64,000 nucleotides of DNA from Nocardiopsis algeriensis (GCF_014203695.1 NZ_JACHJO010000003.1:315272-379271), one strand, 5' to 3'; counted from the first letter of the stretch, positions 52,389 through 61,221 are shown. A program made the numbers and translations. The notes: generated by a model from the sequence alone, not told the origin.

Positions 52389-52410
52389 GCGCCGGCGCCC
52401 GGGCCGGGTT

Positions 52411-52434
52411 CCCCGGGCCCGTGCGGGCCCGGGG
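52411..52434. terminator. Bidirectional hairpin between convergent genes
   Basis: CCCCGGGCCCG and CGGGCCCGGGG form a perfect 11-bp stem around TG, in the 63-bp gap between the small gene and the aldo/keto reductase gene. Confidence 0.7.
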
Positions 52435-52451
52435 AGCAACGGCGCACCGGG

Positions 52452-53459
52452 TCAGCGGGTCCGGATGTCCTCCGGGCTCTTGGTGAGCGCCGGGTCGGTG
52501 CTCACGCTGTCCCCCAGGACCTCGTCGATCCGGGCGAGCAGGCCCGCGTCGAGTCGGACGCCCGCGGCCTTGACGTTGTCCCGCACCTGCTCGGGGCGCG
52601 AGGCCCCGATGATGGCGGTGGAGACGTTCTCGTTCTGCAGGACCCAGGCGAGCGCCAGCTGGGGCAGGTTCAGCCCCGCCTCCTTCGCCAGCGGCTCCAG
52701 CCGCTGCACCTTCTCCAGCAGCTCCTGGTCACCCGCCCTGTCGGCGATGAAGTGCTTGGTGTTCGGGTCGGTGGCCCGCGACCCCTCGGGCAGGGCCTGG
52801 CCCGGCCGGTACTTGCCGGTGAGGATGCCGCCAGCCAGGGGCGACCACACGATCTGTCCGAGCCCCTCGCGCTCGGACAGGGGCACAACCTCGGACTCGA
52901 TGACCCGCCAGAGCATGTTGTACTGCGGCTGGTTGGAGACGATGCGGTCCAGGCCCATCTGGTCGGCGATCTCCAGGGCCCGGCCGATCTCCTCGGCGCG
53001 CCACTCGGACACCCCGACGTAGAGGACCTTGCCCTGGCGGACCAGGTCGTCGAAGGCCCGCAGGGTCTCCTCCAGCGGGACGCCGTAGTCGTAGCGGTGG
53101 GCCTGGTACAGGTCCAGGTAGTCGGTGCCCAGGCGGCGCAGGGTGTCCTCCACCCCGCGGATGATGTGCTTGCGCGACAGGCCCCTGTCGTTCCTGCCCT
53201 CGCCCATGGGCCAGAAGAGCTTGGAGAAGATCTCCAGCCCGTCGCGGCGCTCGCCCTTCAGCGCGCGGCCGAGCACCTCCTCCGCCTTGCCGCGGGCGTA
53301 GGCGTCGGCCGTGTCGAAGGTCGTGATGCCCTCGTCCAGGGCCGCACGTACGCAGGCGACGGCCGCGTCCTCCTCGATCTGGGAGCCGTGGGTGAGCCAG
53401 TTCCCGTAGGCGATCTCACTGACGGTGAGACCGCTTCTGCCAAGCTGCCGGAATTCCAT
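52452..53459 (-). CDS. Aldo/keto reductase (Kv-beta/YghZ-like)
   Basis: NADPH-dependent (beta/alpha)8-barrel oxidoreductase, 335 residues. The AKR catalytic pattern is visible: Asp in TFDTADAYARGKAEEVLG, the tyrosine in the same stretch, Lys in EIFSKLFWP and the His in YQAHRYD (which replaces the more common DQHR pattern). The C-terminal cofactor part has IIGASRPEQVRDN. Start ATG 53459. It stands alone between small gene and DUF3043 gene. Substrates of this subgroup (potassium-channel beta subunit-like) are small aldehydes such as methylglyoxal; no specific substrate can be claimed. Confidence 0.92.
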   Translation of the reverse strand: MEFRQLGRSGLTVSEIAYGNWLTHGSQIEEDAAVACVRAALDEGITTFDTADAYARGKAEEVLGRALKGERRDGLEIFSKLFWPMGEGRNDRGLSRKHIIRGVEDTLRRLGTDYLDLYQAHRYDYGVPLEETLRAFDDLVRQGKVLYVGVSEWRAEEIGRALEIADQMGLDRIVSNQPQYNMLWRVIESEVVPLSEREGLGQIVWSPLAGGILTGKYRPGQALPEGSRATDPNTKHFIADRAGDQELLEKVQRLEPLAKEAGLNLPQLALAWVLQNENVSTAIIGASRPEQVRDNVKAAGVRLDAGLLARIDEVLGDSVSTDPALTKSPEDIRTR

Positions 53460-53566
53460 GGCGAGCACTCTAACCAATCCGGTCCGGCGCCGAGGGGGCA
53501 GGTTCGGAGGTGCCCGGCCGGTGCGGGGGCGGCTTTCCACCCGACCGCGGCCGGCCCCGCCCCGCG

Positions 53567-54214
53567 TCAGCGCCCGCCGAGCTCCGGCCGGTTCCCCACC
53601 TTGACCTTGGGCTTGGGCAGCCGCAGGCGGCGGAACTGCAGCTGGCGCATCGCCGCGTACATGCCGATGCCGCGCAGCAGATCGTCGTCGGGGAAGCGCT
53701 CGACCGCGAGCCTCTTGACCTTGCGGCCGGTGAACACGCCCTCGACGATGATCGTGAGCATCATCAGCGGCCACACCCCGTAGGCCACACCGAACTGCAC
53801 GCCGGGCGGGGTGAAGAAGAGCACCAGGATGACCAGGATCGAGAACGGCAGGAAGAACTCACTGGCCGTACGCCGGGAGTCGACGTAGTCCCGGGCGAAC
53901 GCCCGCGCCGGACCGAAGTCGGCCGGTCGGTAGTAGCGGGCCTCGTCCTGGGGGACACCGCGCAGGGCCTTGGAGGTGGCCGTGCCCCTGCCCCGCTGGC
54001 GGTCGAGGCGTTCCCGGTAGGCCTGGTAGGCCTCCTTGCGGGTCTCCGGAGCCTTCACCGGCCTGCGCGGGTTGGTCTCGGCCTCCCTGCGTTTGGGAGT
54101 GGGCACCCCTTTCTTGGGGGTGTACCCCCGGGGCCGGCCGGTCTCGGCGGCCTCGGGGCTGGCGGATTCGCCGTGCGAATCCGTGTCTGCGGAAGCGGAG
54201 CGACGTCGGAACAC
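53567..54214 (-). CDS. DUF3043 family membrane protein
   Basis: 215 residues of the actinobacterial DUF3043 family. A basic, Pro/Lys-rich cytoplasmic N-terminus (residues 1-95, with GYTPKKGVPTPKRREAE) is followed by the conserved RYYRPADFGPARAFARDYVDS block (about 95-118), two hydrophobic segments (about 122-142 and 145-165) and a basic C-terminus with GRKVKRLAVERFP. Function unknown. Start at GTG 54214: TACCCT lies just upstream, which fits a leaderless transcript. Divergent from pspA with a 118-bp gap, in which the two promoters must lie. Confidence 0.88.
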   Translation of the reverse strand: MFRRRSASADTDSHGESASPEAAETGRPRGYTPKKGVPTPKRREAETNPRRPVKAPETRKEAYQAYRERLDRQRGRGTATSKALRGVPQDEARYYRPADFGPARAFARDYVDSRRTASEFFLPFSILVILVLFFTPPGVQFGVAYGVWPLMMLTIIVEGVFTGRKVKRLAVERFPDDDLLRGIGMYAAMRQLQFRRLRLPKPKVKVGNRPELGGR

Positions 54215-54332
54215 ACCCACAGGGTAGCCGCTCACAGGTTTATGGCGACCACGGGCCAGAGCACGTAGGGTTGGGCAAAGCGCCCGCTGGGAACAGCCCG
54301 ATGTACGCACCGAGAAGGGGACGGCCACGCCG

Positions 54333-55103
54333 ATGAGCGTGTTTCAGCGACTTTCCATGATCTTCAAGTCCAAGGCCAACAAGGCCTTGGACTCGGTCGA
54401 GGACCCCAGGGAGACACTCGACTACTCGTACCAGAAACAACTTGAACTCCTGCAGAAGGTCCGCCGGGGTGTGGCCGACGTCGCGACCTCGCGCAAGCGC
54501 GTCGAACTGCAGATCCAGCAGCTGGAGCAGCAGTCCTCCAAGCTGGAGAACCAGAGCCGCGCGGCCCTGACCCAGGGACGCGAGGACCTCGCCCGCGAGG
54601 CCCTCACCCGCCGCTCCGGCCTGGCCCAGGAGATCGACAGCCTGCGCCAGCAGCACGCCAACCTCCAGGGCGAGGAGCAGAAGCTCACCATGGCGGCCCA
54701 GCGCCTCCAGAGCAAGGTGGACGCCTTCCGCACCCGCAAGGAGACCATCAAGGCCACCTACACCGCGGCCCAGGCGCAGACGCAGATCAGTGAGGCCTTC
54801 TCCGGCATCTCCGAGGAGATGGGCGACGTCGGCCTCGCCATACAGCGGGCCGAGGACAAGACCGCCGAGATGCAGGCCCGGGCGGGGGCCGTCGACGAGC
54901 TCCTGGCCTCCGGGGCCCTCGACGACGTCACGGGCACCGCCCGCGACGACATCCAGGCCGAGCTCGACCGCATGGCCAGCACCAGCGGTGTCGACGCCGA
55001 GCTGGAGCGCATGAAGATGGAGCTCGGTCAGGGCAGCGGCTCCGCCGCCCCGCAGATCGAGAGCGGTGACGGCAGCACCGCCAACCGCAGGGAGGGCGCG
55101 TGA
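54333..55103 (+). CDS. pspA: PspA/IM30 family phage-shock protein
   Basis: Peripheral membrane protein that polymerises on stressed membranes. 256 residues, almost wholly coiled coil (about 20-215) with Gln/Glu/Arg-rich heptads; the N-terminal amphipathic helix MSVFQRLSMIFKSKANKALD and VEDPRETLDYSYQKQLELLQ are the family signature. The last 30 residues are polar and probably disordered. Its stop overlaps the pspAA start by 4 bp. No pspB/pspC is near; instead the HtpX protease and PspAB follow, the arrangement known from actinobacteria and some archaea. Confidence 0.95.
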   Translation: MSVFQRLSMIFKSKANKALDSVEDPRETLDYSYQKQLELLQKVRRGVADVATSRKRVELQIQQLEQQSSKLENQSRAALTQGREDLAREALTRRSGLAQEIDSLRQQHANLQGEEQKLTMAAQRLQSKVDAFRTRKETIKATYTAAQAQTQISEAFSGISEEMGDVGLAIQRAEDKTAEMQARAGAVDELLASGALDDVTGTARDDIQAELDRMASTSGVDAELERMKMELGQGSGSAAPQIESGDGSTANRREGA

Positions 55104-55378
55104 TCGTCCGCATCATGGGTGAGGGCCAGCTCGACCTCACCGACGCCGACCTCGAACTGCTCAACTCCTTCGACGCCGCCCTGGAGGCGGCGATCGAGGC
55201 GGGCGACGAGGAGGCCTTCCGCACGGCACTGCACGACCTGCTGGACAAGGTCCGCGAGGACGGCAAGGCGCTGCCGCCCGACTCCCTCGAGCCCTCCCAG
55301 TACATCCTCCCGCACGCCGACGCGAGCATGGAGGAAGTCAAGGAGATGCTCCAGGACGACGGACTCATCCCCGGCTGA
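55100..55378 (+). CDS. pspAA: PspA-associated protein PspAA
   Basis: 92-residue acidic partner protein of PspA. It begins MIVRIMGEGQLDLTDADLELL and carries ALHDLLDKVREDGKALP and LEPSQYILPHADASMEEVKE, which I recognise as the PspAA family. The GTG start at 55100 overlaps the last codons of pspA (GTGA), so both are translated together. It is soluble and likely helical with a small beta sheet. Its molecular role is not well established; it probably modulates PspA assembly. Two tandem hairpins follow. Confidence 0.9.
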   Translation: MIVRIMGEGQLDLTDADLELLNSFDAALEAAIEAGDEEAFRTALHDLLDKVREDGKALPPDSLEPSQYILPHADASMEEVKEMLQDDGLIPG

Positions 55379-55391
55379 GGGACGCTACCGG

Positions 55392-55462
55392 GGCCCCGCC
55401 CAACCGTCCGGGCGGGGCCGTGTGCGTACGCCGGCCGCCGCGGCCTCCGGGCCGCGGCGGCC
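55392..55462 (+). terminator. Two tandem hairpins after pspA-pspAA
   Basis: GGCCCCGCCC (55392-55401) pairs with GGGCGGGGCC (55410-55419); then GGCCGCCGCGGCC (55433-55445), loop TCCG, GGCCGCGGCGGCC (55450-55462), a perfect 13-bp stem. No T tract. They separate pspA-pspAA from htpX. Confidence 0.75.
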
Positions 55463-55557
55463 CCGGCATCTGTACCCCCGGCCCCCGCCTCTCAGGTTCG
55501 GATCCCCTCCCCCGGGTCAGGACTACAGCAGAGACGTCCGAACACGGGGGAGGGGAC

Positions 55558-56475
55558 ATGGCGGGTTCCAAGTTCAGACCGGACCGGGGCCTCACCGGCC
55601 GGATGGTCCTGACGATGGTCCTCCTGGTCCTGGTCTACGCCGCTTTCGTCGTGGCGCTCGTCGCGGTCGGGATGAACGTCTGGCTGGTCGTGCTGCTCGT
55701 GGCGGGGTTCGCGGTCCTCAGCTACCTCTCCTCCGACAAGATCGCCATGTTCGCCATGGGGGCCAAGGAGGTCTCTCCCCGGCAGGCGCCCGACCTGCAC
55801 GCCCGGATCGACCGCCTGTGCGCCCTGGCCGACATGCCCAAGCCGCGCGTCGGGGTCGCCGACACCGACGTCCCCAACGCCTTCGCCACCGGCCACAGCC
55901 GCAAGAGCGCCGTCGTCTGCGTCACGACCGGGCTCGTGCGGAGACTGGAGGGGGACGAGCTGGAGGCGGTCCTGGCCCACGAGCTCTCCCACGTCGCCCA
56001 CCGCGACGTCACGGTCATGACCGTGGCGGGGTTCCTCGGCATCGTCGCCGGCTTCCTCACCCAGGCGGGACTGCGCTTCGCCGCCTTCTCGGGGATGACA
56101 CGTAGCAACAACAACGGTCCCGCGCCCGCGGCCGTCGCCCTCCTGGTCGTACTGGTCAGCGCCGTCGCCTGGGGACTGAGCTTCCTGCTCACCCGGGCGC
56201 TGTCGCGCTACCGGGAGCTGTCGGCCGACCGGGCCGCCGCCTACCTCACCGGACGCCCCTCGGTCCTGGGCAGCGCCCTGACCAAGATCACCGGCGACAT
56301 GGCGCGCATCCCCACCCGCGACCTGCGCCAGGTCGAACCGTTCAACGCCTTCTTCTTCGCCCCCGCCTTCGCGAAGGGGTTCAGCCTCAGCCGGCTCGTC
56401 GCCACCCACCCGCCCGTGGAGAAGCGTCTGGCGCAGCTCTCCGAGATCTCCCGCCACCTCGGCAGGGGAGCCTGA
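55558..56475 (+). CDS. htpX: M48 family zinc metalloprotease HtpX
   Basis: Membrane protease removing damaged membrane proteins. 305 residues with two N-terminal hydrophobic segments (about 15-60), the zinc motif HELSH (about 141-145), a further hydrophobic region (about 160-205) and the third zinc ligand Glu in RYRELSADR (near 220). Also typical are PRVGVADTDVPNAFATG and THPPVEKRL. GGGGAGGGG precedes the ATG at 55558; an in-frame extension to 55420 crosses the hairpins and is dismissed. Its position between the psp genes ties it to membrane stress. Confidence 0.94.
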   Translation: MAGSKFRPDRGLTGRMVLTMVLLVLVYAAFVVALVAVGMNVWLVVLLVAGFAVLSYLSSDKIAMFAMGAKEVSPRQAPDLHARIDRLCALADMPKPRVGVADTDVPNAFATGHSRKSAVVCVTTGLVRRLEGDELEAVLAHELSHVAHRDVTVMTVAGFLGIVAGFLTQAGLRFAAFSGMTRSNNNGPAPAAVALLVVLVSAVAWGLSFLLTRALSRYRELSADRAAAYLTGRPSVLGSALTKITGDMARIPTRDLRQVEPFNAFFFAPAFAKGFSLSRLVATHPPVEKRLAQLSEISRHLGRGA

Positions 56476-56511
56476 CGTCCGCAGCACCGACATCCGCCGC
56501 AGAGGAGGACC

Positions 56512-57102
56512 ATGAGCTTCTGGCGCGCCCTGTTCGGGCGGTCCGAGCCCGCCCGACCCGACCTCGACGCCCTGTTCGCCCTGCCGTCGGCCGCCGTCAC
56601 CCTGCGAGCCGTCACCGGCCTCCGCCCGACCGGAACCGCCTCGGTCGCCTTCCGGCCCACCGAGGGAGCGGCCTTCAGCGACCTCACCGAGGACGTCACC
56701 GCTCTGCTCGACACCGGCGGCGGGCCGCCGGTGGAGCGCCGTGCCGACGAGTACGGCTACACGTGGCTGGTGGTGCGCTCCGGCGAGCCGGCCGCGGGCG
56801 GCGGGGGCGCCGACGACATCACCGGACTGGTCACCTCCCTGCACGCGGTCAACTCCACCCTGGAGGCCAACGGGTACGGTCCCTCCCTGCTGTGCTCCCT
56901 GGTGGGGTTCGGTGACGAACGGCGCCGGCTCGCCCTGGTCTACCTGTACAAGCGCGGCACCTTCTACCCGTTCGCGCCGCTGGAGGGGCAGCGCCGGGAC
57001 AACGCGCTCGAACTCCGCGCGGAGGCCGCCGTCGGCGACGACCTGCCCCTGGAGAAGGACCGCTCCCGCTGGTTCCCCGTTTACGGCGCCCCCGGGGTGT
57101 GA
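56512..57102 (+). CDS. pspAB: PspA-associated protein PspAB
   Basis: 196 residues, soluble, of the PspAB family found beside pspA-pspAA-htpX in actinobacteria. It begins MSFWRALFGRSEPARPDLDAL; later TEDVTALLD, TWLVVRSG, HAVNSTLEANGYGPSLLCSL and the end DRSRWFPVYGAPG are recognisable. GAGGAGG stands four to nine bases before the ATG, and htpX ends 36 bp upstream, so these two are one transcript. Role unproven; related to bacterial DUF-type chaperone-like proteins. The glycerate kinase gene follows after 41 bp. Confidence 0.9.
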   Translation: MSFWRALFGRSEPARPDLDALFALPSAAVTLRAVTGLRPTGTASVAFRPTEGAAFSDLTEDVTALLDTGGGPPVERRADEYGYTWLVVRSGEPAAGGGGADDITGLVTSLHAVNSTLEANGYGPSLLCSLVGFGDERRRLALVYLYKRGTFYPFAPLEGQRRDNALELRAEAAVGDDLPLEKDRSRWFPVYGAPGV

Positions 57103-57143
57103 CCGGCCTTTCCCTCCAGAGCGGGGAATGGCACACTGTTGCG

Positions 57144-58244
57144 GTGCGCATCGTCATCGCCCCCGACAAGTTCGCCGGAACCCTCACCGCGGCGGAGGCC
57201 GCCCGAGCCGTCGCCGAGGGCTGGCTCCGCTCCGACCCGGAGGCGCGCACCGACCTGGTGCCCCTGTCCGACGGCGGTCCCGGCTTCGTCGAGGTCCTGC
57301 ACACCGCCCTGGGCGGCCGGATCCGCGAGGCCGAGGTCTGCGGCCCCCTCGGTGCGCCGGTGCGCGCCTCCTACCTCCTCGACGGGGACACCGCCTACAT
57401 CGAGACCTCCCAGGCCTGCGGCCTGCACCTGGTCCCCGCGCGGGAGCGCGACCCCGGCCGCACCACCACCCGCGGCGTCGGCGAGCTCCTCGCCCTCGCG
57501 GTGGCCGACGGCGCGCGCACGGTCGTCCTCGGGCTCGGCGGCAGCGCCACCAACGATGCCGGGGCCGGAATGCTCGCCGCTCTGGGGGCCGGCCCCGCCG
57601 AGCCCCTGTCCTCGGGTGGCCTGGCACTGACCGGCGTCGGCACGGTCGACCTCGCCCCCGCGGTCCGGGCCCTGGAGGGGGTCCGCCTCGTCGCCGCCAC
57701 CGACGTCGACAACCCGCTCCTCGGCATCCACGGCGCCAGCGCCGTCTTCGGCCCCCAGAAGGGCGCGGACCCCGACCTCGTGCAGCGTCTCGACGCCGCC
57801 CTGGCCGCGTTCGCCGACCGGACCGACCCCGGCGGCACGGTGCGCGAGGAGCCGGGCTCGGGCGCGGCGGGCGGCCTCGGGTTCGCGCTGCTCCTGCTCG
57901 GTGCCTCCGTCGAGTCCGGCGTCGGCCGCGTCCTGTCCGCCGTCCGGCTGGCCGAGCGCCTCGCGGGCGCCGACCTCGTCGTCACGGGGGAGGGTTCCTT
58001 CGACCACCAGTCCCTGCGCGGCAAGCTCCCCCACGGGGTGGCCCGCCTGGCGGGGGAGCACGCCGTACCCTGCGTCGTCACCGCGGGGAGGGTCGCCGTC
58101 GGCCGGGCCGAGGCGGCCGCCGCGGGCATCACCGAGACCTGGTCCCTGACCGAGTCCGCCGGATCGGTCGAGGCCGCCATGGCCCGCCCCGCGGAGGAGC
58201 TGCGCGACCTCGCCGCCGCCGTCGCCCGCCGCTGGAGGAACTGA
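57144..58244 (+). CDS. Glycerate kinase
   Basis: Phosphorylates glycerate to 2- or 3-phosphoglycerate; GlxK/GarK family (type that counts among the 380-residue bacterial glycerate kinases). 366 residues from GTG 57144. Motifs: VIAPDKFAGTLTAAEAARA at the start, PLSDGGPGFVE, GLGGSATNDAGAGM (phosphate binding), FGPQKGA and VVTGEGSFDHQSLRGK. A CACACT element about 10 bp upstream suggests a leaderless transcript, and the open frame reaching back to 57099 overlaps pspAB by 4 bp as an alternative start. M. tuberculosis Rv2205c is the positional counterpart. Confidence 0.93.
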   Translation: MRIVIAPDKFAGTLTAAEAARAVAEGWLRSDPEARTDLVPLSDGGPGFVEVLHTALGGRIREAEVCGPLGAPVRASYLLDGDTAYIETSQACGLHLVPARERDPGRTTTRGVGELLALAVADGARTVVLGLGGSATNDAGAGMLAALGAGPAEPLSSGGLALTGVGTVDLAPAVRALEGVRLVAATDVDNPLLGIHGASAVFGPQKGADPDLVQRLDAALAAFADRTDPGGTVREEPGSGAAGGLGFALLLLGASVESGVGRVLSAVRLAERLAGADLVVTGEGSFDHQSLRGKLPHGVARLAGEHAVPCVVTAGRVAVGRAEAAAAGITETWSLTESAGSVEAAMARPAEELRDLAAAVARRWRN

Positions 58245-58547
58245 GGACGCCCTCGGAACGCCGAGTACGTCCCTCGCGGCCGGGTAGTTCGTCCCCTCGC
58301 GGAGTGTCCACAGGCACCGCCCCCGAAGATGGCGCGGCGGCGCAGGCGACATTACCCTGGAGGAACAAGGCGCACCATCGTGCTCCGCGGGGCCCTCCGG
58401 TGTCCGAGGACGCGCAGACATGGTGAACACGGTGGCGGAATGCCGGGCCGGTCCCGGGCGTTGTCCGTCCAGGAGGACGTCCGTCCCCACAGGCGGGGCC
58501 GGGGCCGCACGGTCAGCCGCAACCCCTTTTCAGAGGAGCTTTTCACG
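58245..58547 (+). promoter_or_regulatory. Leader region of erpA
   Basis: 303 bp without a supported gene. TACCCT (58353-58358) is a plausible -10 element, giving a leader of about 180 bases before erpA. The same -10 word is seen before the PfkB kinase gene (59213-59218) and the DUF3043 gene. Confidence 0.35.
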
Positions 58548-58895
58548 ATGACGGTTCAGAGCGAGACCACCGACGGGATCATCCTCACCGACGAGGCGTC
58601 CGGCAAGGTTCGGGCTCTCCTCGAGCAGGAGGGACGGGACGACCTGCGCCTCCGCGTCGCGGTGCAGCCCGGTGGCTGCTCGGGTCTGCGTTACCAGCTC
58701 TACTTCGACGAGCGCGAGCTCGACGGCGACATCGTCAGCGACTTCGGTGGCGTCCAGGTCGTCACCGACCGGATGAGCTCCCCCTACCTCGTCGGCGCCA
58801 CGATCGACTTCGTCGACACCATCGAGAAGCAGGGCTTCACCATCGACAACCCCAACGCCACCGGCTCCTGCGCCTGCGGCGACTCCTTCAACTAG
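58548..58895 (+). CDS. erpA: Iron-sulfur cluster insertion protein (A-type carrier)
   Basis: HesB/IscA/ErpA-type carrier delivering iron-sulfur clusters to target enzymes. 115 residues. The three conserved cysteines are Cys44 (PGGCSGLRY), Cys108 and Cys110 (GSCACGDSF). AGAGGAG precedes the ATG at 58548; longer frames upstream have no ribosome site. LipA, NsrR and other cluster proteins in this window are possible clients, though no specific link can be shown. Positional counterpart of M. tuberculosis Rv2204c. A very strong terminator lies downstream. Confidence 0.95.
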   Translation: MTVQSETTDGIILTDEASGKVRALLEQEGRDDLRLRVAVQPGGCSGLRYQLYFDERELDGDIVSDFGGVQVVTDRMSSPYLVGATIDFVDTIEKQGFTIDNPNATGSCACGDSFN

Positions 58896-59305
58896 GCCCT
58901 GTTCTCCGGATCGTTCCGGGCTGCACGGCAGCCAGGCGCACCCTTGCCGCCTCGGAGAGCTTGCGAAGCCCGCCGGGCCGAGCTGCGCTCTCCGCCGTGC
59001 GAGGGCACGCCTGGTCGGCCGTTCGCCGGGGGATCGGCTCCGCCGATGCGGCGAGAGCACCGGCACGACACGGCCCGAAGCGGACATCCCCGGACATCTC
59101 CGAGGGATCGTCCGACGACACGGCCCCGGCGGGGGAGGCCGGACCCGGTCCGGCCTCCCCCGCCGCCGTCGACACCTGCCCCGCGGCCGTTCCGGGACGG
59201 GGGAGCACTGGATACCCTGAGGCAGTCCTCAGGGGCGCGCTCCGGTGTGCCCGCACTCCGCCCGGTCGCCAGACCGGCACGTCCTGACCAAGGAGCCTTC
59301 CTCCC
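58896..59305. other. 410-bp gap between erpA and the PfkB kinase gene
   Basis: No supported gene on either strand. It holds the terminator at 59128-59164 and a TACCCT -10-like word at 59213-59218 for the kinase gene. The stretch 58905-59120 is unexplained; I see no repeat ends or protein similarity I could defend. Confidence 0.5.
59128..59164. terminator. Very strong hairpin downstream of erpA
   Basis: The arms 59128-59145 and 59147-59164 are perfect complements (18 bases each, starting GGCGGGGGAGG); the real loop is CCCGG with a 16-bp stem. No T tract follows. It lies 230 bp past erpA. Confidence 0.7.
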
Positions 59306-60277
59306 GTGCGTATCGCGGTTGCCGGATCCATCGCCACAGACCACCTGATGTCCTTCGACGGGCGGTTCGCGGAGCAGATCATCCCCGAGCAGATCCAGCA
59401 GTTGTCCCTCTCCTTCCTCATCGACGAGCTGGACGTCCGACGCGGCGGCGTCGCGGCCAACATCTGCTTCGGCCTGGGCGCCTTCGGGCTCTCCCCCGTC
59501 CTCGTGGGCGCGGCCGGTGCCGACTTCGAGGACTACCGGTCCTGGCTGGACCGCCACGGTGTCGACACCTCCCACGTGTACATCTCCGAACTGCGCCACA
59601 CCGCCCGGTTCATCTGCACCACCGACCGCGACCAGAACCAGATCGCGTCCTTCTACGCCGGTGCCATGGCCGAGGCCCGCAACATCGAGCTCCAGCCCAT
59701 CGCGGACCGGCTCGGGGGCCTCGACCTGGTGCTCATCGGCGCGGACGACCCCGCTGCGATGGTCCGCCACAGCGAGGAGTGCCGCACCCGCGGTATCCGC
59801 TTCGCCGCCGATCCCTCCCAGCAGCTCGCCCGGATGGAGGGCCCCGAGGTCCGCTCGCTCGTCGAGGGTGCCGACCTCCTCTTCGCCAACGAGTACGAGA
59901 AGGCACTGGCCGAGCAGAAGACCGGCTGGTCCGAGGCCGACATCCTGGAACGGGTCGGCACCCGTGTCACCACGCTCGGTGCCAAGGGCGTCCGGATCGA
60001 CCGCAAGGGCGAGCCGAGCATCCACGTCCCCGCGGCCGCGGTCGGCGAACCGGTCGACCCCACCGGGATGGGGGACGCCTTCCGGGCCGGATTCCTGGCC
60101 GCCCATTCCTGGGGGCTGTCCCTGGAGCGCGCGGCGCAGGTCGGCAACGCCACCGCCGTGCACTGCCTCGAGGCCGACGGTCCGCAGGAGTACACGCTGA
60201 GCGCGGACTCCCTGGTGGACCGCCTGGAGAGGTCCTACGGGGCCGCAGCCGCTGCCGAGGTCCGTCCCTTCCTGTGA
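59306..60277 (+). CDS. PfkB-family carbohydrate/nucleoside kinase (adenosine kinase-like)
   Basis: Ribokinase-fold kinase, 323 residues. Motifs: the N-terminal VAGSIATDHLMSFDGRF, the GG switch RRGGVAANICFGLGAFG, and the C-terminal DPTGMGDAFRAGFLAA with catalytic Asp257 (anion hole GMGD). AAGGAG precedes the GTG at 59306. The positional counterpart in M. tuberculosis, Rv2202c, was shown to be an adenosine kinase (AdoK), so adenosine is a reasonable first guess for the substrate; actinobacterial homologues are mostly annotated only as carbohydrate kinase. Confidence 0.9.
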   Translation: MRIAVAGSIATDHLMSFDGRFAEQIIPEQIQQLSLSFLIDELDVRRGGVAANICFGLGAFGLSPVLVGAAGADFEDYRSWLDRHGVDTSHVYISELRHTARFICTTDRDQNQIASFYAGAMAEARNIELQPIADRLGGLDLVLIGADDPAAMVRHSEECRTRGIRFAADPSQQLARMEGPEVRSLVEGADLLFANEYEKALAEQKTGWSEADILERVGTRVTTLGAKGVRIDRKGEPSIHVPAAAVGEPVDPTGMGDAFRAGFLAAHSWGLSLERAAQVGNATAVHCLEADGPQEYTLSADSLVDRLERSYGAAAAAEVRPFL

Positions 60278-60609
60278 ATCCCGGGGCCGATACCGGCCCG
60301 CAGCGGTCCCGGGCGGTGTCCCGGACCGCGTAGAGTGGTAAGTCGCGACCCGCGCGGCCCCGGCACGACATGTACGGGGGCCGCGTCCAGTACGAGTGCC
60401 CTGCCGGTCCGCCGACGGGGCCCGTACCGGCCGGTGCGTCGAAACGCGTGCCGGTTCGTTCCAGCCCGAACCGTCGGCGAGGGGTCGCCGCGACGGTGGG
60501 GAACCCGCTCCCGCCCGCATCTCGCGGGGAGCCCGGGCGTGCCCGCACGCCTCCCAGATCTAGGCCAGCCTTACCTGGGATTCCCCGTACCACCCTGAAA
60601 GGACATTGC
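60278..60609 (+). promoter_or_regulatory. Leader of rpsD
   Basis: 332 bp without a gene. TAGAGT in CGCGTAGAGTGGT (near 60331) is a plausible -10 element, which would give a leader of about 270 bases. S4 genes of other bacteria are autoregulated through their mRNA leader; no known S4-binding fold is recognised here. Confidence 0.35.
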
Positions 60610-61221
60610 ATGCGCTACACCGGACCCAAGGTGCGGTTGTCGCGGCGCGCCGGAATGCCGCTGACCCGTAAGGCGGTCAGCTACTTCGAGAAGCGTCCCT
60701 ACCCGCCCGGCGAGCACGGCCGCCGCGTCCGCCGCAACAGCAGCGACTACGCGGTCCGCCAGGCCGAGAAGCAGAAGGTGCGCTGGTACTACGACCTGTC
60801 CGAGAAGCAGCTTCTCCGGGTCTACGAGAACGCCAAGAAGCGCGCCGCCCGTACCGGCGAGGAGATGCTCGTCGAGCTGGAGCTGCGTCTGGCCACGGTC
60901 GTCCTGCGCGCCGGCCTGGCCGCCTCGATCTACGCCGCTCGCCAGTTCATCAACCACGGCCACATCACCGTGGACGGCAAGAAGGTCGACATCCCGTCGT
61001 ACCAGGTCAAGCCGGGCCAGATCATCGCGGTGCGGGAGAAGTCCCGCAACATGGTGCCGTTCGTCGAGGCCGCCGAGGGCGTCCACGCCGACGACAAGAT
61101 CGCCGGTTACCTCGCGGTGAGCCACAAGGACCTGCGTGTCGCGGTCGTCGACCGTCCCCGGCGCGAGCAGATCCCGGTGCCCTTCGACGAGCAGCTCGTC
61201 GTCGAGTACTACGCCCGCTAG
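60610..61221 (+). CDS. rpsD: 30S ribosomal protein S4
   Basis: Primary 16S rRNA-binding protein of the small subunit. 203 residues. The N-terminal [18 protein letters not shown] and [11 protein letters not shown] are followed by the S4 RNA-binding domain (about 93-155: [20 protein letters not shown] and [17 protein letters not shown]) and the invariant end [11 protein letters not shown]. The protein has no cysteine, so it is the zinc-free form, as in Streptomyces. GAAAGGA precedes the ATG. It stands alone, away from the ribosomal protein clusters, and ends in a strong hairpin. Confidence 0.97.
   Translation: MRYTGPKVRLSRRAGMPLTRKAVSYFEKRPYPPGEHGRRVRRNSSDYAVRQAEKQKVRWYYDLSEKQLLRVYENAKKRAARTGEEMLVELELRLATVVLRAGLAASIYAARQFINHGHITVDGKKVDIPSYQVKPGQIIAVREKSRNMVPFVEAAEGVHADDKIAGYLAVSHKDLRVAVVDRPRREQIPVPFDEQLVVEYYAR

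Noticed and set aside
55494..55507. GGTTCGGATCCC resembling a tRNA T-arm
   Set aside because: No acceptor or anticodon stem surrounds it, and no other tRNA-like loop was found in the window.
58896..59010. Insertion-sequence end or transposase tail after erpA
   Set aside because: A minus-strand frame loosely suggested it, but there are no inverted ends or catalytic motifs to support it.
60560..60578. IdeR/DtxR-like iron box in the rpsD leader
   Set aside because: Only about 12 of 19 positions fit the consensus and the palindrome is poor; the gene is not an iron-related target.
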